From assembly GCA_022702705.1 (NCBI GenBank), contig CM040423.1, positions 43,597,575 through 43,661,574 on the forward strand: a DNA stretch of 64,000 nucleotides. Reading direction: 5' to 3'. How positions within the stretch are numbered: the first letter of the stretch is position 1; the number at the start of each line of letters is the position of its first letter. The notes under the pieces were generated by a model, which saw nothing but the letters and a program-made list of their open reading frames with translations, was not told the origin of the DNA and did not search any database. The position numbers and the translations under genes were made by a program. The stretch comes from Papilionanthe hookeriana x Papilionanthe teres. Its lineage: Eukaryota; Streptophyta; Magnoliopsida; Asparagales; Orchidaceae. Positions 24,301 to 39,300 of the stretch are shown piece by piece.

Positions 24301-27300
24301 ATACCAATGAGAATTGAGCGTGTCTTGGTTTGGACAAGCTCAGTTAATGGTGGATTTGGGATTTGTGGTGATGATTGTTGACCTCAATTTTGAGGTCTTT
24401 CTTTTTCCTTCTCCCGAGCCTAAAATTTAGCCTTAAGATTTCCTATTTGACTCTCTTAGAGGACTAGACCGGGACCTACACCGTTTAGGAATTCATGCCA
24501 TTTCTTTGCTTCTTGAAGTTTCATATGGACGGTTTTAAATCCTCGACGCCTAGTTGAGTTGATTAAAACCGACATATCGAAGCTCTTGTTGAGTTCCTAT
24601 AAGGACATTGAAAGCTATAGTTGAACCCTGCGGAGTGCAACATTCGACTTTTTATCGCGACGTGCAACATTTGAATTTTCGTTGAGGGCAAAATATTTGG
24701 CTATTGTCCTCATTTAAATGAAGACTGGTCGTTAATTTGCTCTTTTAACGGCCCCTATCGGTTTAAAATAATTTAATTTGTCGCGCAGCGTAAATTGAGT
24801 TTAAATTGACGCGATCGTCAGCGAATTTGTTACGGACTACGCCGATGCGTCCGGAACGTCGATTTTAGCCAGTAAAGACATATATATTGATAGGGTTCCG
24901 AATTACTTTGAATCGTGTGTGAATTAAACAATCCAAATGAAATAATAATATTAAAACTAATTTAAAAAAATGAAATTGTTTTTAAAATGGGGGCCTCCCT
25001 CATTCTGCCCCTAGGTTTTTCCACGCGAAAAAATGCCCCCCCCCCCCGCTCACGCGAAATAGGAAGATCTGAAGACCTAGCCGAGAACTCCTCCTCTCTT
25101 GGCCTCATCTTCTTCTTCCTCATCGGCGAAAACTCTTCGTCGGCCGACCATCTCGCCGCCCGCCGCCCCTATTGCCAACCCAAGGGAAAGCCCTAACGTC
25201 TCCTAATCTTCTATAAGGTCGATTTTTACCTTGTTCCATTTCTTTTTGGTGATTCAAGAAGATCCATCTTATTTTCTTCTACATTTGATGAAATATTTAA
25301 CATTAGGAGGGGCTTTCTTCTATTTGCTAACTTAATCACATAAAACCCTTTCTCTTTTATATTTATTTTTGATTTACATCAATATGTTGGTCTCAATCAA
25401 CCCAATCAAAATTAAGGATTTAAAACCTAGCATATGAGACTATAGAGAGTGAAGAAATGGTTTAATTTCTAATTGAAGTAATTCCCAATACTAGTCGTCC
25501 AGTAGAGTCATTAAGAAAATCCTAAGACTAGATCCTAAGTTCTATAGAGAAGGAGACAGACCTCATAAAAATGAGGTCAATAGGTACCTTCAGGTACATT
25601 TTTGAGAATACCGTCAGGTATGACAATAATCATGTTATGATTTTTAAGGAGTTAAAAATTAGTAAAGACATAAATTGAAACAAGAATAGATAAATTTAAA
25701 GTGAAAGTTTAAAGTTTTTTAAGTTAATGAATTGTATTTTCTTTTTGGTCATTTTTAGGTAGCATTGACATAATAATTTAATCTATATTAATATTATAAT
25801 TTCCTACTTAGTTATACTTACTATTAAATTTGATTATCTCTTTTAGGAAAATAAAAATTGTAGGTTGATATGTCTAGTAGGAGAGACTTGATTTAAAAAA
25901 GGACTGCAACTAATACATACTAGTTTATGAGGAGATTGTAGTTCTTTTTTTTTTTGTTTACTTATGTGTAGAAACACTTTATATATTGGCTTGAGATGTT
26001 TATAATTTGTTAGTGTTGTTGGATGTTTTGATTTTTTTATTTTTTTTTGTACTTGTGGATTATTAGTTTCTTTTTTATAAATTAGAAGTTTTAAATCTAA
26101 CAACATATGTTTAAATTTTAATACTGTCTAGCCACAATTTTTGACTTGGTTAATTTCAAGCTATCAGGTGGGTCGTAACACTCTTAGAATAGATATAAAT
26201 GTCAATGACGAGCATTTGCACAGACAATCACATCAGAAATCAAATGGTAGTGAATGAGATGAGCAAGATATTGAAACAAATAAGGGAAGAGTGATGGTGA
26301 ATTAGTGCTTGACCTTTGTTTAATCTTTTTTAAGTTTGTTTAACCATTTTCAAAGGGTATTTTAGGTGACAAATACATTAAATACATCTTTTCCTTGCAG
26401 TGTCATGAATGATTTAATCAAGCAGGTGAGACTTCACTTTTATGTATATAGCTATACTGGTTAAGGTAACTCCAGCTGCCTACTGAGCTGCACATCTCAA
26501 AGTATTGGGCCGATTATGTTTCATGCAAGAATTGCATGAAGCGGGAGTGGCCTTTCCTACATTACCGTGATCCCGTGGTATTAGAGGACGATCATGAGTC
26601 TCCCAAACCAACCAAGCTATTTCTCTTCAATTTGTTTCCTTTTTTCATGTTTCCTTCTTTTGATTTTTTCGTTTTGATCTTACCTATTTATCTAGTTTCT
26701 AATTAGGTATTTGATTTGAGGAGACCTATATATATTGTTGTATTAGGGTTTGATTTTCAGTTTTGCTGTGTTTTGTCTCTGGACAACCAACCGTCAGCTT
26801 CTCTTTCTTCTTTATGGGATGTATCCTAGGGTTCTAGGTGACGCTCTAGATGTATTTTGATCTCCAAGTGGTGTTTATCCCATTTTTTACCCTTTCCTAT
26901 TTTTTCCCGCGTCAACTCCCTTCACCCTCACCACTTTTATCTTGTAGACGCCACCTTCTCCTGTTTTCCTTGCTGCAGCCACCCTGACCAACACCTTCAA
27001 AACTGTTTTTACTGCTCGCCCGCTACCCAATCCTCTCCAACCCACCCTGACATCCAAATCCCTTGCCAGCACTACCTCCACCCTAGAATCAACCCTAGCT
27101 CGGGTGTCGTGTTCAACCCTAGCTCGGGTGTCGTGTTGTTGTTTTGTTATAATTTTGGATTTCCACTATTGTTTATTGTAATTTCATATTTGATTTCAGT
27201 AATAATATTGCTTTTCCCTTGTTTGTTTGTTAAAGTCTGGTATCATGCCATTTTTCCGTTTTTTCATATTCACATTACATTCTGCAGGCTATACACCCTG

Positions 27301-30300
27301 GCTATGGTTTTTTGTCTGAGAGTGCTGATTTTGCTCAGCTTTGTGAAGCCGAAGATCTTAACTTTATAGGGCCTCCAGCATCTGCCATCAGAGAAATGGG
27401 TGACAAGAGGTATTAATTCTTAATTCATGACAAATGATATTATTTTGACTTTCTTAAATCCATTTATTTGTTCTGATAAGGTTGCCACGCAATATTATTT
27501 CACTTTTCATGCCATCTCACTGGCAGTGCATCAAAGCGAATAATGGGTGCTGCTGGTGTACCACTTGTGCCTGGTTATCATGGTGACCAACAGGATATTG
27601 ATTTTTTAAAAGCCGAGGCTGAAAAAATTGGTTATCCCATTTTGATAAAACCTACACATGGTGGAGGAGGAAAGGTATGCCTTTAAGAACACCTTTTTAA
27701 AACAAAAATGTGGTAAGCCTTGAAAAAACAAAACTGCATCCCAGTCATTGATATTATTAAAGTTGAGGATCGTGCAAATTTTTGAAGTTCTCATGATCTT
27801 TTTTGCTAGAATGAACATGCTTATATTCTCCTTCATCATCTCAAAATTTCATATGCACCATTGTTTAGAAGTATGAATACAATTATTTCTGGTGATAAAT
27901 TTTATTTTGGGATATTTGTATGATTTCCATTAAAGTATTTCTTGTTTACAAAACTACCGCCTAAAATTTTATGTATTTCCACATGCTTAATCAGATTATT
28001 TCAAATTTAACATATCATTGAGAATAGAAGTTGATAGATCTGTATTGCTCTTCATGATTTAGGTCCTATTATTATTAATTGAAGTACTTGGATCTTAGTT
28101 TTGTAAATAAAAAGATTTCATATACATGTAATTTGCCCCTTTATTTTGTTAAATTAACTTTCTCTCTTCTTCATTCCCAGTTCATTTGCTATACAAATAA
28201 AAAAGCGTCAGTTTCCAATTTTAGGATAGGATTCATGAATGGTACTAGAACAAAGAGCATGAGTGTATGGAACGACTTCAAGAGATTATTAAACTTGGAC
28301 ACATTAATTTTGCATTGCAAAATCTACCCTAGTGCCATGTCATTCTTTGTATTAACGTCTTCATCTTTACGTACATGTTTTGGAGGACTTGCTTTGGCTT
28401 TATGAGGTTGTATGATGCCAAGAACTTAAAAAATTATTAATTATGGATCAATATTATTTAAAGATATACAAAATTTGCCAATTAAGGTCGGCACCTTGAA
28501 CGCTTGTCCGGACATGCTTATGGTTTATAGGATTAGCCAGTGTTCAAGTTGGGGCTAAATGGTGGTGTTGCAAGCAAAAAATAAAGAGAAATATTTTCTG
28601 AAGTATAAATCATTCACATTAAATAACCTACATAATTTTAGAAACAAATATATTTAAATGACTATGGAAATATTTTATGTACATTAAGGTTTAACTAGTA
28701 TTTACGAAATATAATATTTTATCATAGTTATCCAATCAAACTAAATCAATATAAACTAAAGATTGAAATTTTGTTTAACTAACTCATAGTTTGTGAACAA
28801 GCTGATTTGGCCTTGATTCGGGGTTTGGCTTGATGGGTTGAACATGGATCAATATCTAATTGTGGCTTAATTCAAATGATCAAAATTATATCGATTTTGA
28901 GCTAGTTTGAATGGAGCAGCTGGATCAAAATTTGCATCAAAATTGAAAAGGTGGATCTTTTTGTTTGAGGTAGATTGAAATTAATGGTTAAAAATTAATT
29001 GCAAAGGATTCAAAAATTGAGAGTTGACTATACAATGCGAAGAGATAATTTAAATATAATGCGATGAAGTGAAGACTATGCTTTTTTTCTAATTTGAGAG
29101 AAATTTACACTTTGAAGTACATTACACTCATTACCTTAAATTTTTTGTGCATTGTACTGATTATTATTTGATGGAAAAAGCTCTTGCTTGTTTTGTAATG
29201 CATGCCTACAGACATTTTCGTTCTTTTATTCTTAATTTTACAGTTTATCGTTGCTCTTTCCAGGGAATGAGAATAGTTCAAAGTCCAGGTGAATTTGCTG
29301 ATTCTTTTTTGAGTGCACAACGTGAGGCTGCTGCTTCATTTGGAGTAAGTACAATTTTGATTGAGAAGTACATCACTCAACCCAGGCATGTAGAAGTTCA
29401 GGTAACATTTGTGAAATCTTAAAGTTCTCAAGTTTTCAAGCGTACATGAATTTTGATAGTCTCATTGGTGATATGCCATATCAGCTTTCATGCGATTAAA
29501 TCCCTTTGATTCTTTTGAATGCAGGAAATTATCCTAATAGGATTAAATCTAAACTCTGCCAAAATATAAAATACTAAAAAAATAAATAGAATGTTTAATT
29601 AATCATATCGTCAATGTTGAGTATAAAGTCAGCTCATATAGACACATCAATTCCCTGTGCGTGTGATAACTCCTCTATGGAGGGTTAAGCTAAATGCATT
29701 CATCAAGTACAATCCTTATCTTGCTAAGAAAAGGAGGGAGAGAAGATGAATCACAAAGCAATTAGTTCAGTAACTTTTTGTTTGATAAATGAGGTTTTTA
29801 AAATATATTTGATCCAAGTAGAACACATGATATATCACAACAACAACAATAACAACAACACGCCTTTATCCCAATGAGTGGGGTTAGCTACATGATTCCT
29901 TTTTCTCCATTGTACCTATTGAGAGTCATTTTTTCATTTAATTCTAATAAATTATGACCGTTTTTTATACAAGATGCCAATTCTTTTTAGGTCTACTTCT
30001 ACCTTTCTTAACATGAGTCCAATCTTAAACTTTTACTCTCATAGCTGTATCATCAAATGGCTGGCGTTTAATGTGACTGAATCATCTGAGGCAATTCTCT
30101 CTAATCGTCTCGCCACAGGAGCTACATCAACTACATCAACCCTTTCACTGACATACAACTTTTTCACGAATATATTCATTTCACATTTTGTATCTAAGTA
30201 TAAAGGGATTTGATCACCCATTGTTGCAACAATTAGATCTACCACTACTAAAATCATATTCCCTGTATTCATTTTTAGATCAACTCAAATGAAGGCTTTT

Positions 30301-33300
30301 AGACTCTAAAATTAACCTTTATAATTCAAGTTTTTTCTGAACTCTTTTTCTATTCTTATCCATAAGAAGGATATCATCATCGAAAAACATACACCGAGGT
30401 ACCTCCTGTAAATATCCAGGAAGAGCATCCATAAGTAAAACAAAAGGATATGGTCTTAAAGCCGGTCCCATGATGTAATCCAACTGAAATAAGAAAATAT
30501 TTGGTTAATCGTCATTTTGTTCGAACACAAGCAACAACTCTAGTATATATATCTTTAATGACTTGAATATAAGTCATATTTAACACCTTTCTTTTTAAGA
30601 ACTCTCTAAAGAATTTCTCTCGAAACTATACCATAATTTTTTTCTAAATCAACAAAAATCATCTGTAGATCCTCTCTACTTCTACTTCAAACCTCTCAAT
30701 AAATTCATTGCTTCCATAGTAGACTTGCGCAACATGAATCCAAATTGATTTTGAGAAATCTTTGTATCGCATCTTAACCTATGTTCAATTACTCTCTCCC
30801 ATAATTTAATGTATAACACATTAACTTAATTTCACTATAATTTGCACACTCTTGTGCATCATTTTTATTGTTAAAAATATAGACTAAAATGCTATTTTTT
30901 CTCGCTTCAGCCATCTTTTTAATTTTTAAAACAATATTAATAAGTTTATTAAGCCAAAAAATTTCCAAACCTCCTAAATATTTTCACTCTTCTTTTGAGA
31001 TACCATCAAATCCTACTGATTTTTCACCCGTCATTTTCTTTAAATCCTCCTAACTTCCTTTTTACTGATGCAATGGTAAAAAATAATAAAAATATTATTA
31101 TTAAGGATATTAAAATTATTATAGTCGATCATATTTTCAAAATTTTCATTCAAATGTTTATCAAAATATGATTACTTAAATTTTCACTTAGAATGATATT
31201 ATATTCTTTACAATTTCAGCTATTTCTTTTTTTTAAAAGAAAATAATCAATTTCTATTTTATTAGATTCATTCGTATACGTAATAATATGTTCATATTTT
31301 ACTTAAAATAAAATCTAACAATAGCAAAATCATAAGCTAAAACGAAATCCATTATGGCTAATTTTTTTCATTAATCACTTCAAAATTGTAGTCGACATGA
31401 ATATTTCTAAAATCTTCTACCACTTTACTAACATGTCTATTTAATTAGAGGAGGTAGGGGTGCAACTGAACAGTAGGTGACATATGGTCGAAGGCGATTG
31501 CGGTGTAGGGAGGGGTTGCTTGGACGACAACCTGCGGTAGCAGGTGGTAGGGATGTGGCCGGACAACAACCAATAACAAAAGATTGGAGCAAAAGGGTGG
31601 TGCGGGGATGATTAGGGGGTTTACAAAAAGTATGGTAGCAAGTATGTGAGGGAAAGAAGCAGGGAAGCATGTGGAGGTAATCACCACCTTATAGCAATAT
31701 ACTACCGGAGTACCACTCGTCGTCGAATAAGTCATAACAAGGGAAAAGACACCAACAACAGAAATGTCCGAGACAAAAACCAAACCTTAAACAAAGAAAA
31801 TAAAATATATATGGTAGTAGATAACTAGGAAATGAGGAGGATCGAGAAAGAGAGAGAGATCCCTTTTCTATTGTTTTTCGTTTCCCTTTTATAGATAAGA
31901 GAAGAAATCTATAATTAATCAAAGCAGTACATTTTTGAACTGTATGATGCCTTTATCTGACATCATGATGAAAAGAGTGTGTCGATGTCAGTGTATTACC
32001 AGTTGGTGCTAGATAATATCGATGAATATCATATATTGTCAGTACTGCAGCTAACTCAATACTTGGGTAAAAATATAGAATCCCAAATGTCAGGCAATAC
32101 CTTTAAATAAGAAATTATCGGATGTCCTTTGTGGTCATTATGACCTTCTTTGATAGCCGCCCTAGCTCAGGTGGGCTAGGTTACTCTTTCGAGGGAAAAT
32201 GATAGTTTTGATTGGCAGGCAGGCAGGCTCGGTTCAGCAATTTCAATAGGTGTGCTCAGCTCAGCCACTTCAGCTTGTGAACTTTGTTCGACCACTTTGG
32301 CATGGGGCTCAATTTGGCCACTTCAACTGGTGAGCTCGGTTCAGTCACTTTGGTCGGTGAATTTGTTTTAATGGGAGTGAATTTCAGCGAAAACTTTTGT
32401 ATGACTGTATTTGCGCATACACATACAAAATTCTCAATCATTAATATATATTTTTACACTATCTAGAAACCCTAAGTTGCTCACTATTTAGAAACCGTAG
32501 GTCGCTATTGGTGGTGATCTAAGCATCACTAATAGGGCGTGTGGATTAAATCAATTTGGAAGTAATAGGGTGGAATGTTGGCAGAGCAAAGATAATTTAA
32601 CAAGAGCTTTCGAAGAATACGTAAAAATTATCACCCTTGCAGCACAAAAGATGAATAAATAAAGGATTCAGAAAGCTAAACTTAAGATTCACAGAATTAA
32701 AGAAAAGAGAAAGCGGACCTCCAATTGCCGAGGTAAAGCTAATGATGATAATTCTTAGATCACTTGTTTTCTTTGGAATATGGAGAGAGTGTGTTTTGAT
32801 AAATTATGTGCTTATTATTTTTCACATTTAGCATTTAGCTTAATAGTCTTGGCTTTATGATCCACGTTAGTTTTTTTAACAATAGATATATTTTATTTAA
32901 AGGTTTTTGGAGACAAGCATGGAAATGTCATCCATTTATATGAGAGAGACTGTAGTGTGCAACGAAGGCATCAAAAAATTATTGAAGAGGCACCTGCGGT
33001 ATGGTTCATATGTCTTTTGTACTGTTATTGTTTTTATGTTTGTAATAGCTTTTTTTCCTTAATTGTTGCAGCCAAAAGTAGCCAACGAGTTCCGCTCTCA
33101 CTTAGGCGAAGCTGCTGTTGCTGCTGCCAAGGTTAGGTGATTCATAATTCAATAAATTTTTGTAAATCATACTTCCAATATATTTGAATTGATTGGAGGG
33201 TTTTCTTATCCTCTAAAAAGAGAACTTTTCCTTGCTTCATGAGGTCTTGCTTTATTGGCCAACGTGTTCCATTGGAGCATGTTTTGCCACCTTTTTATCT

Positions 33301-36300
33301 ATTTTCGTCAGCTGCATTGTACTTAATTCTACTTATTAGTTTTTTATATTCTGATTGAGAATTCCTGGCATGTATTCTCCATAAAGGCAGTTGGCTATTA
33401 CAATGCGGGAACAGTGGAGTTTATTATGGATACCCTTTCCAACCAATTTTATTTCATGGAGATGAACACCAGACTTCAGGTGTGCCGACTTTGTTCAATT
33501 ATTGTTACAACATAAAAGCATGAACATGGAGATATTTTTGCACTTTTTTGCTCTCTCTCTCTCTCTCTCTATTATTTCTTTTAACTTTAAGTCTGAGTGT
33601 TTAGGGCGTTGAAAAATAGTTTACCCCAAACAGTTTCTTGATTGATGACAAAAACGTGAAGGTTGAACATCCCGTAACTGAGATGATTGTTGGACAAGAT
33701 CTCGTGGAGTGGCAAATCCTTGTTGCAAATGGTGAAACTTTGCCTTTGACTCAGTCAGAGGTGCCCTTAAAAGGTGAACTTTTAAAACAATAACACAGTT
33801 TATATGCAGCATAGGTCATCATGCTTTTAATTATGATGGCATTTTTTCTGTACTTTTATCATTAATCCAAAATGACTTTTAGTTTTGAAGCGGTTTGATA
33901 CCTCACGGAATCTTGCACATCCAGGACTTGCTTTGAAATGGGATACTTCTGAAAGAAATGCTAACTGTGCTAAAATATGTTTTCTTGTTGGGCATAGTTA
34001 TTCTAGTTAATAATTAAAAGAAAAAAGACTTAATTTCATCATCTTTTGTGGACTCTAAATTTGTTTTGACAATTTTTGTGTGCATAGTATCAATTAATTA
34101 GCGTATGAACTTGACAGAGCAAGTCCAAGTATTATAACTAAGGTTTCACGATATTATGAGAGTGTGCTTGAGATAGTTTTACTTATATACTATTGCTATA
34201 TTTTTGTTTGGTTATGTTTTTTTTCCCACATTTTAGAAATTGTTATGATGAAGATATTTTCGTAACAAGATTTGCCTATGAAACATGGACATTTGCTTCT
34301 AAATGGCTTCTGTGTCTCTGTCGGATATGGACACGACTGGCACACCTTGACATATGTTTGACATGTCAAACTTTGTTGCAGTTTTTTTTTTATTTCAAAT
34401 TTGAGCTCCGACACTTATTAGACATATTAGGACATAAGAATGGACATATTTTTTCAAATAGCATGGCACATTTGGTTGCTTAAAACCACAAGCTTCTAGA
34501 AATTAAATAATATGGTAGCTGCCCTAACTCGATACATTTTGTATCCTATTTGAACCTGAGATGTAAAGATGAAAATGAAGCCTTGATTCGTATACAAAGC
34601 CGAAGATGAAGTTGCATCTCTCTATTCCAAGTCGGGATACCAAAGACTAAGATGCATCCCCACGTAGCATTGTTTCTCACCCAAGATTTGAACCAAAGAT
34701 GAAGATTTACCCCCACCCTGTATCGCTTCTCACACTCGTGTCACTTTTCAACCTCTACTTCATCGTCAAAGGCATATGCTCATATCCCCACATTTGAACT
34801 CAAAGCCAAATCTATTTTCTGCATGTATAAATAGCTGAAGTCCAAGTATATATAGTTGACATCGAAGGTCTCAGTTTTGTAGTTATTCTGTTTATGCAAA
34901 ATTAAATATTTTGTTAATTTGTTCTAGTTACACTTTTAAATGCCTGTGCCTTTATGCCCTAACTAGCAATATCCACATATACACTTTTTCTTGTAAGCTA
35001 AAGGTGATAAAATGCTTATTGTTTTGACTTTTTGTGGTCATTTTGAAACATTGCATTGCTTTTGTTTTTTTACAATTGTATTAGGAAATTATATATTATT
35101 CATTATTATTAAATTATTAAATATAAGAAAATATTGTTCTAATGTATTCGTATGTGTGCCCATACTTGATAGAGACCAATTAGGGCGTGGTAGCAATAAA
35201 AAAAGGTGTTTTTTTTTGAAGAAAAAAGGTTATGATATAATACATACAAAACTCTCAAAACTCTATTTTGTCCCACAATAATTATGCAAATACTATAAGA
35301 AACATCTACAATCATTGTAAACAAATTCAAATATAGTTGATGTTCAACAACAACAACAAGTCTTCATCCCACTAAGTGGGGTCGGCTACATGAATCCTTT
35401 TTTTCCATTGCGTCCTATTGAGTGTCATATTCTCATTTAAGTCTAATAAATTAAGATCATTTTTTATACAATATGCCCAAGTTTTTCTAGGCCTACCTAT
35501 GCATTTCTTAACGTAAGTCGAATCTAAAACATCTACTCTCATAATCAGATCATATGATGGTCGACGTTCAATATGACCAAACTATTTAGGATGACTCTTT
35601 CTAATTTTTTCCCCACTTGAGCTACACGAACCCATTTACGGATATATTTATTTCGCAATTTGTCTCTTGTAAAGCCACTTATCCATCTAAGCATTCTCTT
35701 CTCGAAAACACTTGAACTTAGTGTTATGTTAGTTGATGCTATGAACAAAAAAAAAAGTTTCTTCAAGTTTTATGAGGATATGCTAACTCGGAGCAAAATA
35801 TCATGGAATTATGTAGCAATAAAGAGAACAAATATCATGAAAAGGCACTAATATTTATGTGGTTTAATTTGAGAAATAGTCTAATGTATGACAAAAATTA
35901 TTCTTCGCAGTTTAAGGCATTGAGATTGTCTTGAGAACATACTGAACTCAGCCCCTACCACTCGGCTTTCGTCGGTCTGTCCTTGTTGTTCGACCCTCAT
36001 CACTAGTCTAGGAGTTACTTGGAATTCACCATTTGGTCATTTGGCTAAAGAACCTGTTGAACTTGGCCCTCATCGCTTGGGCCTTGCCAGTCAACCCTCT
36101 TCTCTCGATCCTCGTCACTTGAACCTACTAAATTCAGCCCTCGCCACTCCATCTTTGTCACTTGGCCCTCACTACTCAGCCTACCAAAGATGTGACCCGA
36201 CGTAGTACATAGATGATAGAATACGAAATGCAGCTTCAACTAAGGATAACTCGGAAGAGAGCATATTTTATATCCACCCAAACTAAGACAATAAAATAAC

Positions 36301-39300
36301 CAGAAATCCCTGGAGATCTAAGTGTAATCATTACTATTGTAAAGTTTATAATAAAATTTTCCTATACAAACGCAAAAGAGTGAATGTAAAAGGGGACTTC
36401 TTCCTCCACTGGAGCACAACTATTAGAAGAATTAATACAACACTTTTTCCACTCTTTCTCCATTCTCTCCTTCTCTCTTCTTTATTGCTTACTCTCTCAT
36501 CCTTCTTTTATGCTTCTATTTCCAGGTGTGATTCAAGAAAAAATCTGCGATCTCATGTATTATCTATAGTAGAGGAGAAATGATTCAATCTATTTTAGAG
36601 AAGCAACACGTTAAAGTAAAAGTGGCTTAAGAAAACATGCTTTGCCCAAAATCAAATACACCCAATCTCACAAAAAAATCCAAATTTCCTCCTAAATCAT
36701 GCAAAAAAAAAAAAAGATTTTCTCGAGAGAGAATAAAAGTAGATTTAAAAATTAACAAAAACACTCCATTTAATGACACATCAAATATGTACATTCTTTG
36801 ATATATTTATATCATTTCATCATTTTTGGCTTTATCATGCTTGCATTGTGCTAAGATAATTATCTATGCCTAAGCAAAGTCTTTTATTTTCTATTTTTCT
36901 CATCGTTTATCACTTTTTCTTTTCTTTAATTACCCATTTCAAGTTGTTTTCTCAAAATTTCTAGGGATTTCTCTTCATACCTCAACCAATGATTTTTTGT
37001 AGCTCTTAAAAACTCACCAATTGAGCTCCTTACTCTCAGTCACACATATCAAGGACACAAAACAACTTTGATTTCTTATATTTTCTCATTACTAAGCAAT
37101 TTTAAGAAGGTGATTTCAAATATAATTTGAGTTGAAGTTATCACAACTAACAAATTTTTAATAAAGTTTTAAATATTATTTATTATTTAATATGCAAAGA
37201 TATAATTTATTTTTGTTTTTAGTTCACCAAATTTGATTTTTGTGCTTATTCTACAAATTTATTGATTCAAAATCCTAACAAAAGGATATCGGACCTTATC
37301 ATAAGTTATAATATTGTTTCCCAAGTTTATAAAATTATGGGGCAACTTATGTGAATGTGCATTACTTTCGTCATCTTATGTCTCATTTTGTGCTCGCTAT
37401 TCTTGTGATCACTATTATGATCCTAATTTTGATCTCATGCACACTGGTTTATTTATGACCCTATAGTATTGTCGTGCATCTTTATTGTCATTCATCATTT
37501 GACTCTAATTGTAATTATTACAAAATCCTTATATGTTGTTCAAGTGCATGAGGCTAAGCTAAGGTTTTAACTACATATTTTTTGGGGCTTTTATCTTCAA
37601 GTTAAGATGAATGAAAAAATGCTGGACGAGTCATCTTATTATTATTATTATTTTTTTTTTTGTAAATTTGAAATGACTTGTTTCTATAGAAACGGGTATT
37701 TGAGACATACAAAGATACTTCTATTAATATCTTAATTGATTTCATTTTAGTTTTAACCTTGATTGAGTGCTGGTTGGATGATGTGGGAGCTACTACTATA
37801 TTGCGTTTCACGGTATCTATGATTGTGGATTGGCAAATGGCTCCATCCCATGATGTCCTAAACGGCTCGATTTTTCCTGTTTGTTTAACTGTTGTCGATC
37901 TATGGAGCCCTATTTAATATTATTTTAATTAGTATTAATGCTACTTTGCTTTAAGCCTGCATATTGATTTTGTTTTGGATTGGTTGGAACAATTTTTTCT
38001 TTGTTTATATTATTTGGACACTTATCTCCTCATTTTCTCATATTTGGAGAGTTTTAGCCTATATATTTTTTTCAAGTGGTGACTCTATATCTTGAAGAAA
38101 AAGGTGGTGGAATCTCGGTGTCATCTTTCCTTTGCCGTTCCTACATGCTATCTTTTGGGCGGATAGTCGCCAAAGAGTTGTTCCGACATTTGATTTGCTT
38201 GTCTTCACTTCCATTCCTCATCCTAAACCCTTCCAACCCATTTTCTAACATTCTTACGCCGACTAGTTGGCCTAATTTAGTGTCATTTGATATCAGAGTG
38301 ACAAATTCTAATTTTTTAAGGATTTGTCTTTCTTGCGATTAAACCTTAAATCCAAATAATCTAAATCTTTCACCAACTCAATTCTCTAGCCATTTTTCCC
38401 GCAATTCCTTGTCCTAACCCTAAATTTTTAAAAGATAACATTCCTACCTCCTCCAAAAATTTATCCCGACATCTATTAGACCCTCGACCAATCTTTGATC
38501 CACAACCCTAAATCCGTCGAAACCCTTGTTGAGAGAAAATGACACAATTCTACCTAAGGGACACTTGTAAAGGGATGTGTAGTAGCTTATGATGGAAGAC
38601 ATGTAATGGGAGATCCTCTAATTGAAATAAAAACTTGCCGCCTTTGAGAGGAGACAACTCTGAGAGATCACTCACAACCACAACAGCGAGTCACCAAATT
38701 GAGAGGAAGAAGGAAAAATCTTATATCGGGAAATTTTAAATGGTGAGATTGAGTATCAGAGGAGATGACATGGTTTTAGAGTGAATATTGACTTCCCAGA
38801 TTTGGGTCTAGATAAATTTATTGAGTGGCTACAAACAATGGAATAATATTTTTGCACGCATTTCTTAACACAAAATATTTTTGTAGCAGATTTATCCCAC
38901 ATAATACATGTAGAAATAGTGAGAAAAATGTTTCGTATGTTTCAGTTGATTTGCTATTTTCTGAGTTTGACCTTGTACATTCTCTGTTATTTTCTTTACC
39001 TGTGGCATGTTCTAGCGGCTTCAGCTTTCTTCTATTAAAATAATTTTCTCAAGTATTTTCTATGAATGTAACTCGTGCAGGTCAAGTTTGTTTGTGCTTT
39101 TAACTGATTTTTTGAGCATGTAATTTATCTTGTTATGTTTTATTATTTTGGCGATAGGGCATGCCTTTGAGGCTAGAATATATGCAGAAAACGTTTGTAG
39201 GGGCTTCCTCCCTGCAACTGGTTCACTCCATTACTACCATCCAGTCTCCATTTCTCCAACAGGTAATGCTCCTAAGTCTTGGATTATGAATTAAGCTATA

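Larger units (their letters stand above)
18341..27287 (+). other. MCCA intron 1, 8.9 kb, repeat-filled
   Basis: Bounded by GTTATT and TTCTGCAG. It contains the 177-bp array (18736-20146), a copia gag relic (about 21230-23060), a 28-bp direct repeat pair around 23263-24971, GC-richer blocks at 23680-24900 and 24987-25200 that I cannot assign (including a poly-C run near 25037), and a C-rich LTR-like stretch at about 26840-27140. No intact gene is nested in it. Confidence 0.85.
33774..39157 (+). other. MCCA intron 8, 5.4 kb
   Basis: GTGAAC to GCGATAG. It contains a second antisense LINE tail (35341-35760), unassigned repeat-like DNA at 34250-34800 and 35930-36200, and a gypsy leader/gag relic (about 38060-38850). 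No nested gene. Confidence 0.8.
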
